49,193 bases of DNA from Planctomycetota bacterium (GCA_022566315.1 JADFJC010000015.1:1-49193); one strand, 5' to 3'; counted from the first letter of the stretch, positions 25,236 to 35,106 are shown. Numbers and translations are program-made. The notes: generated from the letters alone by a model not told the origin.

Positions 25236-28124
25236 ATGTCTAAGAAAGTGATTTATTTAATTTCTTTTGTCTTGATAATGGGCCTGGTCCTAACGAGCGT
25301 GGCAAAAGCTGTGGACCCGGATCTTGTCGGCTGGTGGAGGCTTGATGAGGGCTCCGGCACCATCGCAAAAGACTCAAGCGGCAATGGCAACAACGGCACG
25401 CTCGAAGGCAATCCACAGCGGGTGGCTGGCAAGATCGGCGGCGCGCTGAAGTTTGATGGCGATGACGACCAGATCACACTGAAATATCCATTGACTGTGG
25501 GTTCCTCTTCCAACACAGTCGCCGCGTGGATCAAGGTTCCCCTGGCTGGCACTGAGGGCCTGGACGCCAGCGAACGGGTGGGGATTGTTCTGGGCAGCTA
25601 TAACGACAGCCCAAACACCAATTGGGAGCTTCACGCGGCGGGTCAAATGCGCCTGTGGTGGAACGGAGGCCAGATTGACCACCGCGGAACGACCGATTTG
25701 CGTGACAACACTTGGCACCATATCACCTGGGTACGGGACAAGGCAACAAATGCCAACTACATGTACATTGACGGCCAGTTGGAAACTACGATTGCGACTC
25801 TGGGGACGGACCTCACGTTTAACACCACCCATAAGATCGGCGGCGACAATCGGGGGAGCCCGCCCAACTTCCACGGTCTTCTGGACGATGTTCAGATCTA
25901 CAGCCGGGCGCTGACACAGGAAGATATTCAAGAGGTCATGATAGGTATTCCTCCCGGTTCGGCCTCTAACCCCAGTCCTGCTAATAAGGCGACAGATGTG
26001 CCGCGGGATGTGGTACTTAGCTGGACGCCGGGAGAATTTGCAGCGCCAACAGACGGGCATAAAGTCTATTTTGGTGATAACTTCAATGACGTCAATGACG
26101 CCATTGGCGGCGTTGCTCAGGGCGCCAACAGCTATACTCCTGCCCAACGCCTTGATTTTGGCACAACTTACTACTGGCGGGTCGATGAGGTCAATGCTCC
26201 ACCCACCAGCCAAATAGAGTTCAAAGGCAATGTCTGGCAGTTTACGACTGAGCCAATTGCTTATGCCATCGAGAACATAACCGCCACAGCTTCCAGCAGC
26301 GAAGCAAATAAAGGGCCTGAAAATACCATCAACGGCTCGGGACTGGATGCTAATGACCTGCACTCAATAGAACCGACGGATATGTGGCTTAGCGGCAGTG
26401 AACCGAACGCCTGGATCGAATATGAGCTCGACAAGGTTTACAAACTGCACCAGATGTGGGTATGGAACTCTAATGACAGTTTGGAGTCAGTGATAGGTTT
26501 CGGGTTCAAAGATGTTGCCATCGAATATTCGGTCAACGGCACCGACTATACGACATTGGGAACTACTCATGAGTTTGCCCGGGCGCCTGGTGCGGTCGAT
26601 TATGCACACAACACCACTATTGATTTTGGCGGCGTAACAGCAAAGTACGTCAGGCTCACAACTAACAACAACTGGGGAGACCTCCTGGACCAATATGGTC
26701 TCAGTGAGGTGCGCTTCTTCAGCATACCCGTTTTTGCAAGAGAGCCAAGCCCGGATTCGGGCGCAACAGATGTCGCTGTGGATGTAACCCTCGGCTTCAG
26801 AGCGGGAAGAGAGGCAGTCACGCACGATGTGTACTTGAGCACCGACGAGCAGGCTGTGATTGACGGTAATGTCCCTGTTACCACCGTGACCGAGGCCAGC
26901 TATGGTCCCTTGTCCCTTGATTTAGACACGACTTACTACTGGAAGATTAATGAGGTCAATGAGGCCGAGACCCCCACAACGTGGCAAGGCGATATCTGGA
27001 ACTTTACGACACACGAGTTCTTTGTTGTGGACGGTTTCGAGGACTACAACGACTATCCGCCCGACGAGATATGGTCCACATGGGTGGACGGATATGGCGT
27101 CCCGGCAAACGGCGCCACAGTAGGTTATCCTAATCCGGATTGGAATCAGGACGAGCATTATGTTGAGACTACGATTGTTCACGGTGACTCTCAGGCGATG
27201 CCGTTCTTTTACAGCAACACCGGCGGCGCAGCATATTCAGAGGGCGAACGCACCTTTGCTGTTCCGCAGGATTGGACTAAAGCCGGCGTTCAGACATTGA
27301 CGCTGTGGTTCCACGGCACGTCGGGGAACACCGGGCAGATGTACGTGAAGATCAACGGCTCCAAGATTCCATACGATGGTGCAGCCGGCAACATAGCGGT
27401 CCCAGGGTGGCAAGTATGGAATATCGACCTTGCATCGTCAGGCCTGAATCTGCAGGGTGTCAGCAGCCTGGCCATCGGGATTGACGGCAATGGTGCCAGT
27501 GGCACATTGTACATTGACGATATCGGGCTGTATGCGTTGGCCCCTGCGCCTGACACCGAGTGGAGGATCAATGCCGGCAGTGATGATGCCGAAGAGCACG
27601 TCTTGGATGGCAGCATGGAGAGTTTGACCAGCAGCGACCTGGAGTTGGGCTATGAAGGCAGTATGGTCCCCGCGGGCTTGCAGACCATAGGTTGCCGATG
27701 GGTGGGTGTCCCCGTTCCCAAGGGAGCGACAATCACCGAGGCGTGGGTGCAGTTTAGCGCCGATGATATAAACAATAATTACCATATCCCCGATGTGTCG
27801 GTTATCATCGAGGGCGAACTGTCTCCCAATCCCGCTACGTTTAGTTCAACTGCAAGTGACATTAGCAGCAGGCCTACAACGACGGCGCAGGTGGTGTGGG
27901 ATATACCGCAGTGGATGACCGTGCATGCTAAGGGTCCCGAGGAGCGAACCCCTGACATCTCCAGTATCATCCAGGAGATAGTCAACCAGAATGGCTGGGC
28001 CGGCAGCGCGATAGTGTTGACGTTTAGAGACAACCCTGCCAAACCCTCCCAGGGAACTCGAGAAGCCGAGTCTTTCAACGGGAGTGCGAGTGAGGCACCG
28101 CTGCTGCATATAAGCTATCAGTAA
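25236..28124 (+). CDS. Large secreted multidomain protein: LamG, Fn3-like, F5/8 type C (discoidin), Fn3-like, carbohydrate-binding-like domains
   Basis: 962 residues. The signal peptide is 1-26 (ending SVAKA). LamG/concanavalin-like domain about 27-236 (GWWRLDEGSGTIAKDSSGNGN, HHITWVRD, IDGQLE, LDDVQIYSRAL). Fn3-like about 245-345 (PANKATDV, TYYWRVDEVN). F5/8 type C about 350-505 (ATASSSEANKGPENTINGSGLD). A second Fn3-like about 508-600 (TYYWKINEVNE). Then a DGFEDYNDYPPDEIW module about 603-770, ending YIDDIGLYA, and a final beta-rich domain with NNNYHIPDVSVIIEGE. All are glycan- or protein-binding modules; no catalytic domain is visible. It probably acts outside the cell or on the surface in polysaccharide capture. 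GGAGG precedes the ATG, and a strong terminator follows. Confidence 0.9.
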   Translation: MSKKVIYLISFVLIMGLVLTSVAKAVDPDLVGWWRLDEGSGTIAKDSSGNGNNGTLEGNPQRVAGKIGGALKFDGDDDQITLKYPLTVGSSSNTVAAWIKVPLAGTEGLDASERVGIVLGSYNDSPNTNWELHAAGQMRLWWNGGQIDHRGTTDLRDNTWHHITWVRDKATNANYMYIDGQLETTIATLGTDLTFNTTHKIGGDNRGSPPNFHGLLDDVQIYSRALTQEDIQEVMIGIPPGSASNPSPANKATDVPRDVVLSWTPGEFAAPTDGHKVYFGDNFNDVNDAIGGVAQGANSYTPAQRLDFGTTYYWRVDEVNAPPTSQIEFKGNVWQFTTEPIAYAIENITATASSSEANKGPENTINGSGLDANDLHSIEPTDMWLSGSEPNAWIEYELDKVYKLHQMWVWNSNDSLESVIGFGFKDVAIEYSVNGTDYTTLGTTHEFARAPGAVDYAHNTTIDFGGVTAKYVRLTTNNNWGDLLDQYGLSEVRFFSIPVFAREPSPDSGATDVAVDVTLGFRAGREAVTHDVYLSTDEQAVIDGNVPVTTVTEASYGPLSLDLDTTYYWKINEVNEAETPTTWQGDIWNFTTHEFFVVDGFEDYNDYPPDEIWSTWVDGYGVPANGATVGYPNPDWNQDEHYVETTIVHGDSQAMPFFYSNTGGAAYSEGERTFAVPQDWTKAGVQTLTLWFHGTSGNTGQMYVKINGSKIPYDGAAGNIAVPGWQVWNIDLASSGLNLQGVSSLAIGIDGNGASGTLYIDDIGLYALAPAPDTEWRINAGSDDAEEHVLDGSMESLTSSDLELGYEGSMVPAGLQTIGCRWVGVPVPKGATITEAWVQFSADDINNNYHIPDVSVIIEGELSPNPATFSSTASDISSRPTTTAQVVWDIPQWMTVHAKGPEERTPDISSIIQEIVNQNGWAGSAIVLTFRDNPAKPSQGTREAESFNGSASEAPLLHISYQ

Positions 28125-28243
28125 AGTTGCGGCGCAACTCAACCTGGCAGATGGGGCCAAAGATGTATGTGGCGGTTCAGGTAGCCGGCACAATAGTGTT
28201 GGCTTGGTGCAGACTAAGTTCGCCATAGACGGACATCGTATTC

Positions 28244-28281
28244 GGGGCCTATGCCGAATCATTCGGCATAGGCCCCTTTTT
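28244..28281 (+). terminator. Strong rho-independent terminator of the LamG/discoidin gene
   Basis: Perfectly complementary arms GGGGCCTATGCCGAAT (28244-28259) and ATTCGGCATAGGCCCC (28261-28276) followed by five T and A. It lies 120 bases after the stop. Confidence 0.9.
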
Positions 28282-28396
28282 AATTGATAATTGGTGAATG
28301 GTAATTGATTATGGGATGGAACTCCGCTAACGGCTTGTGAGGACAAGGATTGCCGCGTTGAAGATTGGTTCCCGCACTTCTTCGGCGGACTTTCAG

Positions 28397-28450
28397 CGTC
28401 GTGCCGACGGCGGCTAAACAAGAGCAAAATAAATTGCGGTGCTAAATATG
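28397..28450 (-). repeat. Composite palindromic repeat, inverted and degenerate copy
   Basis: Reading the minus strand: TATTTAGCACCGCAATTTATT, then TTGTTTAGCC, then CGTCG TGC CGACG. This is the same order of parts as the 20692-20749 copy, with hairpin 1 decayed and hairpin 2 intact. Confidence 0.5.
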
Positions 28451-28484
28451 AAGGGATAAATCTCCAGGACAAGGCGTGGATAAA

Positions 28485-28518
28485 TAAAAAAAAACCCAAA
28501 AAGAGGATTTTGAGGGTT
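28485..28518 (-). terminator. Possible terminator of the acidic membrane-protein gene
   Basis: On the minus strand AACCC...AAAA pairs with TTTT...GGGTT and is followed by a long run of T (28494-28485). The stem is short and interrupted, but the U-tract is good and it lies about 40 bases after the stop at 28559. Confidence 0.4.
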
Positions 28519-28558
28519 AGATGCAAAGTTTCTCAGCGTTTAGTGCGAAGTGAAGATT

Positions 28559-28879
28559 TTAGTCTTCATAATAGTCATCACACCAGTTGTCAGAATACTC
28601 ATCAGACCAACCATCTTCAAATTCAGAGTAGCATTCGGAGGTGTCTTGCTGCTGGGACTGTGCTGTGGTGAGCTTAGGAGCAATTACAGCAGCAGTGATA
28701 AACAAAGCAGCGATAACAATGAGACATTTGATCCAGGTTGCCAGCTTAACATTTAGCCATGTCTGTTGCAGCCGTTCCTGCTGGAAGAAAGACCTTTTTT
28801 CAGGCTGTGGGCCTGTGCCCTGCCGGTTTTGATTTTCGTTCGGCGGTGTCCAATTTTCTGAGTCCGTTTCAGGTTCCAT
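28559..28879 (-). CDS. Small single-pass membrane protein with acidic, aromatic C-terminus
   Basis: 106 residues. The first 48 are polar and Gln/Pro/Asn-rich, residues of about 49-71 form one membrane segment (CLIVIAALFITAAVIAP), and the last 35 are very acidic (DTSECYSEFEDGWSDEYSD, ending CDDYYED). On the minus strand GGGAG lies six bases before the ATG, supporting a real gene. The layout predicts a cytoplasmic N-terminus and an external acidic tail, or the reverse. No family recognised. Confidence 0.65.
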   Translation of the reverse strand: MEPETDSENWTPPNENQNRQGTGPQPEKRSFFQQERLQQTWLNVKLATWIKCLIVIAALFITAAVIAPKLTTAQSQQQDTSECYSEFEDGWSDEYSDNWCDDYYED

Positions 28880-29063
28880 AAATAACTCCCATAATTAAAT
28901 TAGATAAAAATAGGTTTTTTGACGTTCTTGGAAACACTAAGTAAAACATAAGAAATAAAAATTCGAATGCCAAATTATTTTTTTGTGGGGCAGGTGTTAG
29001 TTACTTGGTGATTAGTTGATTGGAACAAAGTTGGGACAGGCCGACTGCTGGGAATTAGCATAT

Positions 29064-29092
29064 AAAAAGCCCCACAATAAAATTGTGGGGCT
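29064..29092 (-). terminator. Rho-independent terminator of the minus-strand pseudopilin gene
   Basis: AGCCCCACAAT (29068-29078), loop AAA, ATTGTGGGGCT (29082-29092). On the minus strand the stem is followed by TTTTTATA. It lies about 37 bases after the stop at 29129. The stem resembles hairpin 1 of the palindromic repeat family. Confidence 0.8.
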
Positions 29093-29128
29093 GAATATTT
29101 AAGAATCGGACAATATTATCGCTCCTCC

Positions 29129-29941
29129 TTACCACCTGTCCTTCTTATCGCCTGTGTACCAACTTAACGGCACATCGTCTCCTGTAGTTTCTTCAATAGA
29201 AGTAACGTGTCCGTCCAGCCATAGAACATTAGTTCGTCCGCCGGTTCTGTCGTCGTCGGCGTATCTAACATTGTGTCTGAAAATTTGCCGATAGCTGTAG
29301 AAACGACTGCCGCCTCGTCGATAGCCGGTTAGATTCATAGCGCCGGGGCTGTTATTATTATGAAGGCAATCGCTCGTGCCGCCATCCGGTCTTGGTTCAG
29401 CGTGGTCGAGACAATAAATGAATTCTGAAAGACGGTATATATCATTTGTGTTTCGACCCCTGGCTCTCGAATGATGATTCAAACCAAACGCTGCGTGCTT
29501 AATTATATAAGAAGAGTCGGCGACTTTAGAGCTTCCACTATAACTATATATCAGTCTGGTATTAACAGTAGTTTGAAAGCTCGGACAGCCAAATATCTTC
29601 GTCTGGCCTTTAATGTAGTCTTTGTAGTAAATGCCCCAATAAGTATCGCTGGTACCGGGTTGTCGATAAGTAATGTTGTCGTCCAGGAACCACCGATGTC
29701 GGTTAGAATTGCGTGTATGAGGGATTTTGCGCTCATAGTCGTCTAAGTACATTATCACAGCCAATCCGATATTCCGCAAATTTGATTTGCAGCCTACTTC
29801 GCGTGCTATCTCCTTGATCTTCCGCATCGCAGGCATTAGGATTGACAACAATAGGGCAATGATGGCAATAACCACCAATAGCTCTATTAAGGTAAACCCT
29901 CTTGCCATTTGCTTAGTGGACCTTTTTTGGTAATTTGTCAT
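29129..29941 (-). CDS. Prepilin-type protein (type II secretion/pseudopilin-like, DGH C-terminal motif)
   Basis: 270 residues. The class III signal [24 protein letters not shown] (cleavage after Gly at about 15, with Glu at +5) is followed by a helix [31 protein letters not shown]. The C-terminal part ends NVLWLDGHV, the DGH motif typical of the very numerous planctomycete prepilin-like proteins. These are processed by a prepilin peptidase and may form fibres or secreted surface proteins. AGGAGG lies seven bases before ATG. It is isolated from the main pilus cluster and oriented against it, so it is probably an accessory or orphan pseudopilin. Confidence 0.85.
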   Translation of the reverse strand: MTNYQKRSTKQMARGFTLIELLVVIAIIALLLSILMPAMRKIKEIAREVGCKSNLRNIGLAVIMYLDDYERKIPHTRNSNRHRWFLDDNITYRQPGTSDTYWGIYYKDYIKGQTKIFGCPSFQTTVNTRLIYSYSGSSKVADSSYIIKHAAFGLNHHSRARGRNTNDIYRLSEFIYCLDHAEPRPDGGTSDCLHNNNSPGAMNLTGYRRGGSRFYSYRQIFRHNVRYADDDRTGGRTNVLWLDGHVTSIEETTGDDVPLSWYTGDKKDRW

Positions 29942-30431
29942 TGGTTTGCCTCCTATACATTTGTCTCATAAATTTGGGTAAATCAATATTTTTTCCCAAG
30001 ATATTCTGGATGTTGACATTATGAGGAAACCGACAGCTTCCTCAACTGCCAACAGCCTACTTTCGCAATCTTCTTTATTCGATGTTTCTAATTTAAATCA
30101 ACTCAACTACTATGCTGATTTTTTATATCACCAGTATAACACAACCAGCTCAAAAGTCCAATATTTTTTAAGCTTCTCGAGAATTTTCCCGGCTGACATA
30201 ACGGGTCCAAACCCAGATATTTTCGCCCAAAATAGTTCCTGCCAATTTCTTTTAACATACCACAAGCAGTCCATCCCGTCAAGAAAAAAGTTGTCCCAGC
30301 GGCTAAAAAAAAATATGCAAGATACTGGCGATTTCAGGCTATATGTGTTATCTTACTAAAATAGTGAGCTTGCCACTGTGGCTAAGCGTTCTAAAATGTA
30401 ACTTTAGTAAAAAAGAGAGGAGCCAACCACA
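29942..30431. other. Divergent spacer between pseudopilin and secreted-protein genes
   Basis: AT-rich. A 112-codon frame (30021-30359) lacks a ribosome site and has biased, low-information composition, so I do not call it. TAAAAT (30357-30362) could be a -10 for the 30432 gene, whose ribosome site GAGAGGAG is at about 30414. No repeat of the palindromic family is seen here. Confidence 0.4.
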
Positions 30432-30974
30432 ATGAACCGACCAAAAATCTCAAAACTGAGAAATACTTTCCTGGCTATGGCAGCCATCCTTATCATCTTA
30501 GCAGCCGGCGCAAGTGCCCAGCAGAAACTGGGTGACCTTGTAACAGAGGGCGGGTTCGATTGGATGATGGGTAATTGGGTGGCTGAAACCAATGAAGGTC
30601 AAGAGCTGCAGATCATCTACAAATGGGACCTCGATAAGCACCTGATTACCGTGTATCTTAAATGGCCGAATTACGAGTACCGCGGTATGATCTTCTACCT
30701 GCCTTCTGAGGGCAAAATCGTCCAGGTTGGTTTGGATAACAGAGGCGGTAGCGGCAGGGGGACCTGGGACATCGACGGTAACAAAGCCGTCAACAAATAT
30801 GAGCACACCGGAGCCGATGGCCAGACTAACAAAATGGGGATGGCTCACTCGAAAGTGGATGCCAACACAATGAAGCTGGAAGTTTACGAGGTGTATAGCT
30901 CTGGTGAGCTTGCTGATTACCCGAGCTTCACAGTAGAGTACAAGCGCCAGAAGGAGCAGGCTCCCAAAAAATAA
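30432..30974 (+). CDS. Secreted lipocalin-like / DUF1579-type protein
   Basis: 180 residues with a signal peptide (about 1-30, LAMAAILIILAAGASAQQ). The mature part is beta-rich: GGFDWMMGNWVAETNEGQELQIIYKWDL, GMIFYLPSEGKIVQV, GTWDIDGNKA. The W-x-x-G-N/T-W start and alternating strands suit a small beta-barrel related to lipocalin-like or DUF1579 proteins; this is by pattern and not firm. GAGAGGAG precedes the ATG. The C-terminus is Lys/Gln-rich. It appears monocistronic. Confidence 0.75.
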   Translation: MNRPKISKLRNTFLAMAAILIILAAGASAQQKLGDLVTEGGFDWMMGNWVAETNEGQELQIIYKWDLDKHLITVYLKWPNYEYRGMIFYLPSEGKIVQVGLDNRGGSGRGTWDIDGNKAVNKYEHTGADGQTNKMGMAHSKVDANTMKLEVYEVYSSGELADYPSFTVEYKRQKEQAPKK

Positions 30975-31770
30975 AGTTACACGACTCCGTAACATTTCAG
31001 GGCGAAAGCAAAAAGCGGACGATAAATCTAATTGTTATTTATTCCATCGGTCGCCGGTCTTGCGTCAGCGTCTTGTTTCTTGAGTCTGTGGTCTTTAGAA
31101 CTGGTAAAGAAATTAGTTATTCAAACTGACCGATTCGTATTGTTATCCCTGCACCTGCTTTCGCAGGTGTAAACTCGTCCCCGCGGAAGCGGGGAGCAGT
31201 TGTTCAGAGCGAAAAAGCTGGGTTCCCACTTTCGCAGGAATGACACTCATTAGATGTAGAGTCGAAACGGATGTTTTGTCCCTGCCAAAACTAAGGTTAC
31301 CAAACCGTCCGATAAACCATAACAGGCTTTACAAAAGCAGCCTCGATACTCGATACTCTATACTTGATTCTCGACGAGCATCGAGCATCCGGCATCGAGC
31401 ATCGAGCAGCCTAATGCTTTTATAAACAAGGGCTTAGGTCACATTTCAAAGCTGGGGGCATCCTGCGTGAATGCAGGGAAGTTCAACGTTTTACCTCATT
31501 GAGTTACAAGATAGGGGTAAATTATTGCTGCAGATTGTCCGAAAAAGTATTAAGTTCGAGTATTTACTATCGCCAAGAAAGCAAAACAAAGACGGTTTTT
31601 GCCTTTGGTGGTTCATTTTATACTTAAACAAAAACTCTGGTGAGTAGTGAGTGGTGAGTATTTAACTCACCAATTAGAGGCCGATAAACAGCAGTACGCC
31701 TGTTAGGCCTAAGGACTCCTTAGGGAGAAGCGTATGTATCCATATTTGAAGTGGAGGTAATAGTAATCGG
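30975..31770. repeat. Long repeat-rich spacer before pilB
   Basis: Palindromic words CACCTGCTTTCGCAGGTG (about 31151-31168) and CCCCGCGGAAGCGGGG (about 31180-31195) are followed by a CCCACTTTCGCAGGAATGAC word. At 31337-31402 CTCGATACTCGATAC faces GCATCGAGCATCGAG, able to form an imperfect hairpin. CCTAAGG ACT CCTTAGG (31708-31724) is a small hairpin in the pilB leader. GGAGGT (31753-31758) is the pilB ribosome site. No gene is supported. The GGGCATCCTGCGTGAATGCAGG stretch near 31456 could fold but fits no riboswitch I know. Confidence 0.45.
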
Positions 31771-33531
31771 ATGGACTCGGCACGAACCATCTCCAACATT
31801 CCTGAAGTGGAAGCGAATCTTCCTTTTGGTGAATTGCTTGTTTCCAAAGGTCTGTTAACTCATGAAGAATTAGAAAAAGTGCTGAACGAGCAGCGCAAGG
31901 AAGGGGGGAGACTGGGTGAGGTACTGCTTCGACTTGAGAAGCTAAATCACGAGGATGTTACTCTGGCCCTGGCTGAGCACCTCTCGCTGGAATACATCCG
32001 TTTAGATGATACCAGCAAGATAAACAAGATAGATATGGATATCGCTCGCGTGCTGCCTGAGGGTATCGCCAAGCGATTCTGCCTTGTGGCTGTCGGCGAG
32101 GCTGACAACAAAGTCGTCGTTGTGATGGCTGACCCGCTCAACGTTATCGCGATAGATACAGTTACACTGAAAATGAAGCGCCAGATTAAGCCGGCAATTA
32201 GTTCTCCTCAGGAGATTCGGCGGACGATAGAGTTGATTTATCACGGTTCGGATGTTGAAGAACAACAGCTTCGCAGCCTGGTAGAGGGCGAAGTCGATGA
32301 AGAAAGGAGCACAGAGAAAGATATACTTTCAGAGGAGCCGGATACCAGTGGCGAAGAAGATGCAAATAAAGCACCTGTGATTCGGTTCGTTGACTTGCTC
32401 CTGAGCCAGGCGGTCAAAAGCAGAGCGAGTGACATTCATATAGAGCCTCAGGAAAGAACAACGGTGGTTCGCATGCGAATTGATGGTTTGCTCCGTGATA
32501 TGGTACCACCGGCCAAAAAGATGCAGGCAGCGGTAATCGCCAGGATTAAGATTATCTCGCGGATGGATATCGCCGAACGCAGGCTGCCCCAGGACGGACG
32601 ATTCAAAGTCAAGACGTCCGGTCGAGATATAGACGTACGAGTATCGGTAATTCCGACAATATATGGTGAAAAGGTAGTGATGCGAATCCTGGATGCAGCG
32701 GCGATAAAACACGACCTGGGACAACTTGGGCTTGCGCCTGGACTTCTCGAAGAGTTTAAAAGTATGTTGGCGCGGCCGCACGGGATAATGATTGTTACCG
32801 GGCCGACCGGCAGTGGTAAAAGCACCACGTTATACTCTGCTCTGAATTATGTCAAGGACTCGACGAAAAATATTACAACGGTTGAGGACCCTGTCGAATA
32901 TCGTCTTGCCGGAATTAACCAGATTCAGGTTAAGCCGGAAATTAACCTGGATTTTGCAAGGTGCCTGCGAGCAATTTTGAGACAGGACCCCGATATAATT
33001 CTAATAGGTGAGATTCGAGACAAGGAAACGGTCGAAATTGCAATAAAGGCATCATTGACAGGCCATCTTGTTTTGAGCACGTTTCATACCAACGATGCAC
33101 CCAGTGCGATAAGCAGATTACTCTATATGGGAATTGAGCGGTATCTGCTGGCTTCGTCGCTGAATTTAATTATTGCCCAGCGATTGGTTAGAAAGATCTG
33201 TGAACACTGCAAAGAGCCTATAACCTTAAGTGAGGAAGTCCTCAAGCGTTTGGGGATTGACCCCAAGCAGGCCAAGGATTCTGTCTTCTACCGGGGCAAA
33301 GGTTGTGCAGCCTGTGGAGAGACAGGTTGTTTGGGTAGATTGCCCATATTTGAGTTTTTGGTTGTGGATGATGATATAAGCGAAATGATAATTGCCGGTA
33401 ACAGCGAGGCGCAGATAAGAAAATCATCACGTCAAAAAGGCTATGGTGGTTTACTTGAAAGCGGTGTAAATAAGATGTTGGCGGGTTTAACAACCGCCGA
33501 AGAGGTCATTAGTGTGGCCTTTACAGGATGA
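31771..33531 (+). CDS. pilB: Type IV pilus assembly / type II secretion ATPase (PilB/GspE)
   Basis: 586 residues. An N-terminal GspE_N domain (about 18-155, FGELLVSKGLLTHEELEKVL) is joined by an acidic linker (170-200) to the ATPase: Walker A GPTGSGKST (344-352), Asp box region, Walker B DPDIILIGEIRD (406-417) and His box LSTFHTNDA. A CxxC pair (C477, C480) with C512, C515 and C520 forms the zinc site of PilB/GspE. It powers pilin extraction from the inner membrane. It is first of the pilus cluster, followed after 44 bases by pilC. GGAGGT lies 12 bases before ATG, rather far. Confidence 0.95.
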   Translation: MDSARTISNIPEVEANLPFGELLVSKGLLTHEELEKVLNEQRKEGGRLGEVLLRLEKLNHEDVTLALAEHLSLEYIRLDDTSKINKIDMDIARVLPEGIAKRFCLVAVGEADNKVVVVMADPLNVIAIDTVTLKMKRQIKPAISSPQEIRRTIELIYHGSDVEEQQLRSLVEGEVDEERSTEKDILSEEPDTSGEEDANKAPVIRFVDLLLSQAVKSRASDIHIEPQERTTVVRMRIDGLLRDMVPPAKKMQAAVIARIKIISRMDIAERRLPQDGRFKVKTSGRDIDVRVSVIPTIYGEKVVMRILDAAAIKHDLGQLGLAPGLLEEFKSMLARPHGIMIVTGPTGSGKSTTLYSALNYVKDSTKNITTVEDPVEYRLAGINQIQVKPEINLDFARCLRAILRQDPDIILIGEIRDKETVEIAIKASLTGHLVLSTFHTNDAPSAISRLLYMGIERYLLASSLNLIIAQRLVRKICEHCKEPITLSEEVLKRLGIDPKQAKDSVFYRGKGCAACGETGCLGRLPIFEFLVVDDDISEMIIAGNSEAQIRKSSRQKGYGGLLESGVNKMLAGLTTAEEVISVAFTG

Positions 33532-33575
33532 ACACGGACGTCAGTGTCCGTCAGTATTTGACAGGGGTTCGATAA

Positions 33576-34784
33576 ATGAAAAGCTACAAATATGTCGCTC
33601 GAGATTCAAAAGGGATACAGAAGAGAGGTATTGCGCAGGCAGCCTCCTCAACTGATGTCATTAGCCATCTTCAGGAGCAGGGTTTTACGCCGATTTCTAT
33701 CAATGAGATATCCGCAGGAGCCTCAAAAAGCCAGCGAGGAAATCGCTACAAACGCATCAAATCAGCGGACCTTTCAGCGCTTTGCTGGCAGTTGGCCACA
33801 ATGGTCGAGGGAGGAATTCCTATTACGGTGGCTTTAGACACGATTGCCGAAGATGCAGAACATTCAAATCTTGAGCCGATTCTGCGGAGTATCTCGGAAA
33901 AGGTGAAGAAAGGTGAGTCTTTCTCGGACGGTGTTGCGGAATTTCCCAAGGTTTTCAACAAGTTGTCTTACGCTTTGGTCTTAGCCGGCGAAACCAGCGG
34001 TAATATGGGAGAGGCGCTGGGCAAGCTGGCAGAGTATTTTGACAGCCGTGATAAATTGGCCAGAAAAATTAAAGGGGCAATGGCTTATCCCATCTTTGTA
34101 ATGGCTTTTATTGTCATTATAGTGATATTTATAATGGCTTTTATAGTCCCGCGGTTCGTAACGATATTTGACACACTCGGGGGGGAACTGCCGGCCTTTA
34201 CACGGGGATTTATGGCGTTTTACGACATACTCCGCTACAATCTTCTCTACATCATCGGGTCTGTTTCTGCCCTGGTAACTTTCTGTGTTGTCTTCAACAA
34301 GACCAAAAAAGGACATCATTTTTTTAGCAAAGCTGTTCTGCGTTTACCTTTGTTTGGCAAGGTACTCACCCAGGCCTTCATTGCAATATTTTGCAGAACA
34401 ATGTCAACTTTATTGGCTGCGGGTGTTTCAGTGCTTGAGGTGTTCGATGTTCTCAGTGGAATGACCGGTAACGATATTATAAAGTCAGCGATAACACAAG
34501 CCAGAGAAAATATTGTCGAAGGCTTAAACATCTCTTCGAGTATGGCGGCAACGGGGTTTTTCCCCAATATGGTTATCAAAATGATACAGGTCGGGGAAGA
34601 AAGCGGGTCTTTATCCACCGTGCTCGAGAAGACCAGTGAGCATTATGAACGAAAGGTCGATTCCACAGTAAACACTATGACCAGCCTGCTTGAGCCAATA
34701 ATGATTGTATCGGTTGGTGGCATTGTATCGATAGTAGTTATTGCACTGTATCTGCCGATTTTCTCAATGTCTGCATCAGGATAG
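33576..34784 (+). CDS. pilC: Type IV pilus / type II secretion platform protein (PilC/GspF)
   Basis: 402 residues. It has the N-terminal YKYVARDSKGIQKRG motif of GspF, two T2SSF domains (about 70-190 and 270-395, marked LCWQLATMVEGGIPI and FCRTMSTLLAAGVSVLEV), and three membrane segments, two in the centre (IFVMAFIVIIVIFIMAFIVP; LLYIIGSVSALVTFCVVF) and one at the C-terminus. It is the inner-membrane platform that couples the PilB motor to pilin assembly. A GGACGTCAGTGTCC palindrome lies in the 44-base gap after pilB. Confidence 0.95.
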   Translation: MKSYKYVARDSKGIQKRGIAQAASSTDVISHLQEQGFTPISINEISAGASKSQRGNRYKRIKSADLSALCWQLATMVEGGIPITVALDTIAEDAEHSNLEPILRSISEKVKKGESFSDGVAEFPKVFNKLSYALVLAGETSGNMGEALGKLAEYFDSRDKLARKIKGAMAYPIFVMAFIVIIVIFIMAFIVPRFVTIFDTLGGELPAFTRGFMAFYDILRYNLLYIIGSVSALVTFCVVFNKTKKGHHFFSKAVLRLPLFGKVLTQAFIAIFCRTMSTLLAAGVSVLEVFDVLSGMTGNDIIKSAITQARENIVEGLNISSSMAATGFFPNMVIKMIQVGEESGSLSTVLEKTSEHYERKVDSTVNTMTSLLEPIMIVSVGGIVSIVVIALYLPIFSMSASG

Positions 34785-35106
34785 TTCAATCTCGGGGGCC
34801 CGGAACAGAAGCCGGCTGCACTATGGGATAAGTTTGTTTTTTTGGTTTTCTGTACTATACTTTAAGTAGCGAATATAGTGGGGGAATGAAGAGCTTTGCA
34901 CACCTGATTTTATTCTTCCAGCCCTTGATGAGATAAGCAGTAAAAAACCTGAAAAACTCATACAGTTGTTAGTGATTTTAGTCGATAGAGGATTGAATTG
35001 AGGATTGAGCGTGTGTATTGCGTAATGCGTATCGCGCAAAAGGAAAACGCAATATGAGAATATCGGAAATAGGGTAATTTTCAAAACATTTTTTAGGAGA
35101 TTGAAG
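34785..35106 (+). promoter_or_regulatory. Pilin 1 leader with candidate -10 region
   Basis: TATACTTTAAGTAG (34856-34869) closely matches TATACTTTAAATAG (36270-36283) before the minor pilin operon and TATATTTAAGTAG (20616-20628) before dnaG. The -35 here is weak. About 240 bases of AT-rich leader follow, ending in AGGAGA before the pilin ATG. No gene is seen. Confidence 0.4.

Noticed and set aside
30021-30359. 112-codon frame before the 30432 gene
   Set aside because: No ribosome site, no domain or membrane pattern, and composition typical of AT-rich spacer.
31430-31600. Riboswitch upstream of pilB (cyclic di-GMP type would make sense)
   Set aside because: The conserved core bases of GEMM-I/II riboswitches are not present.
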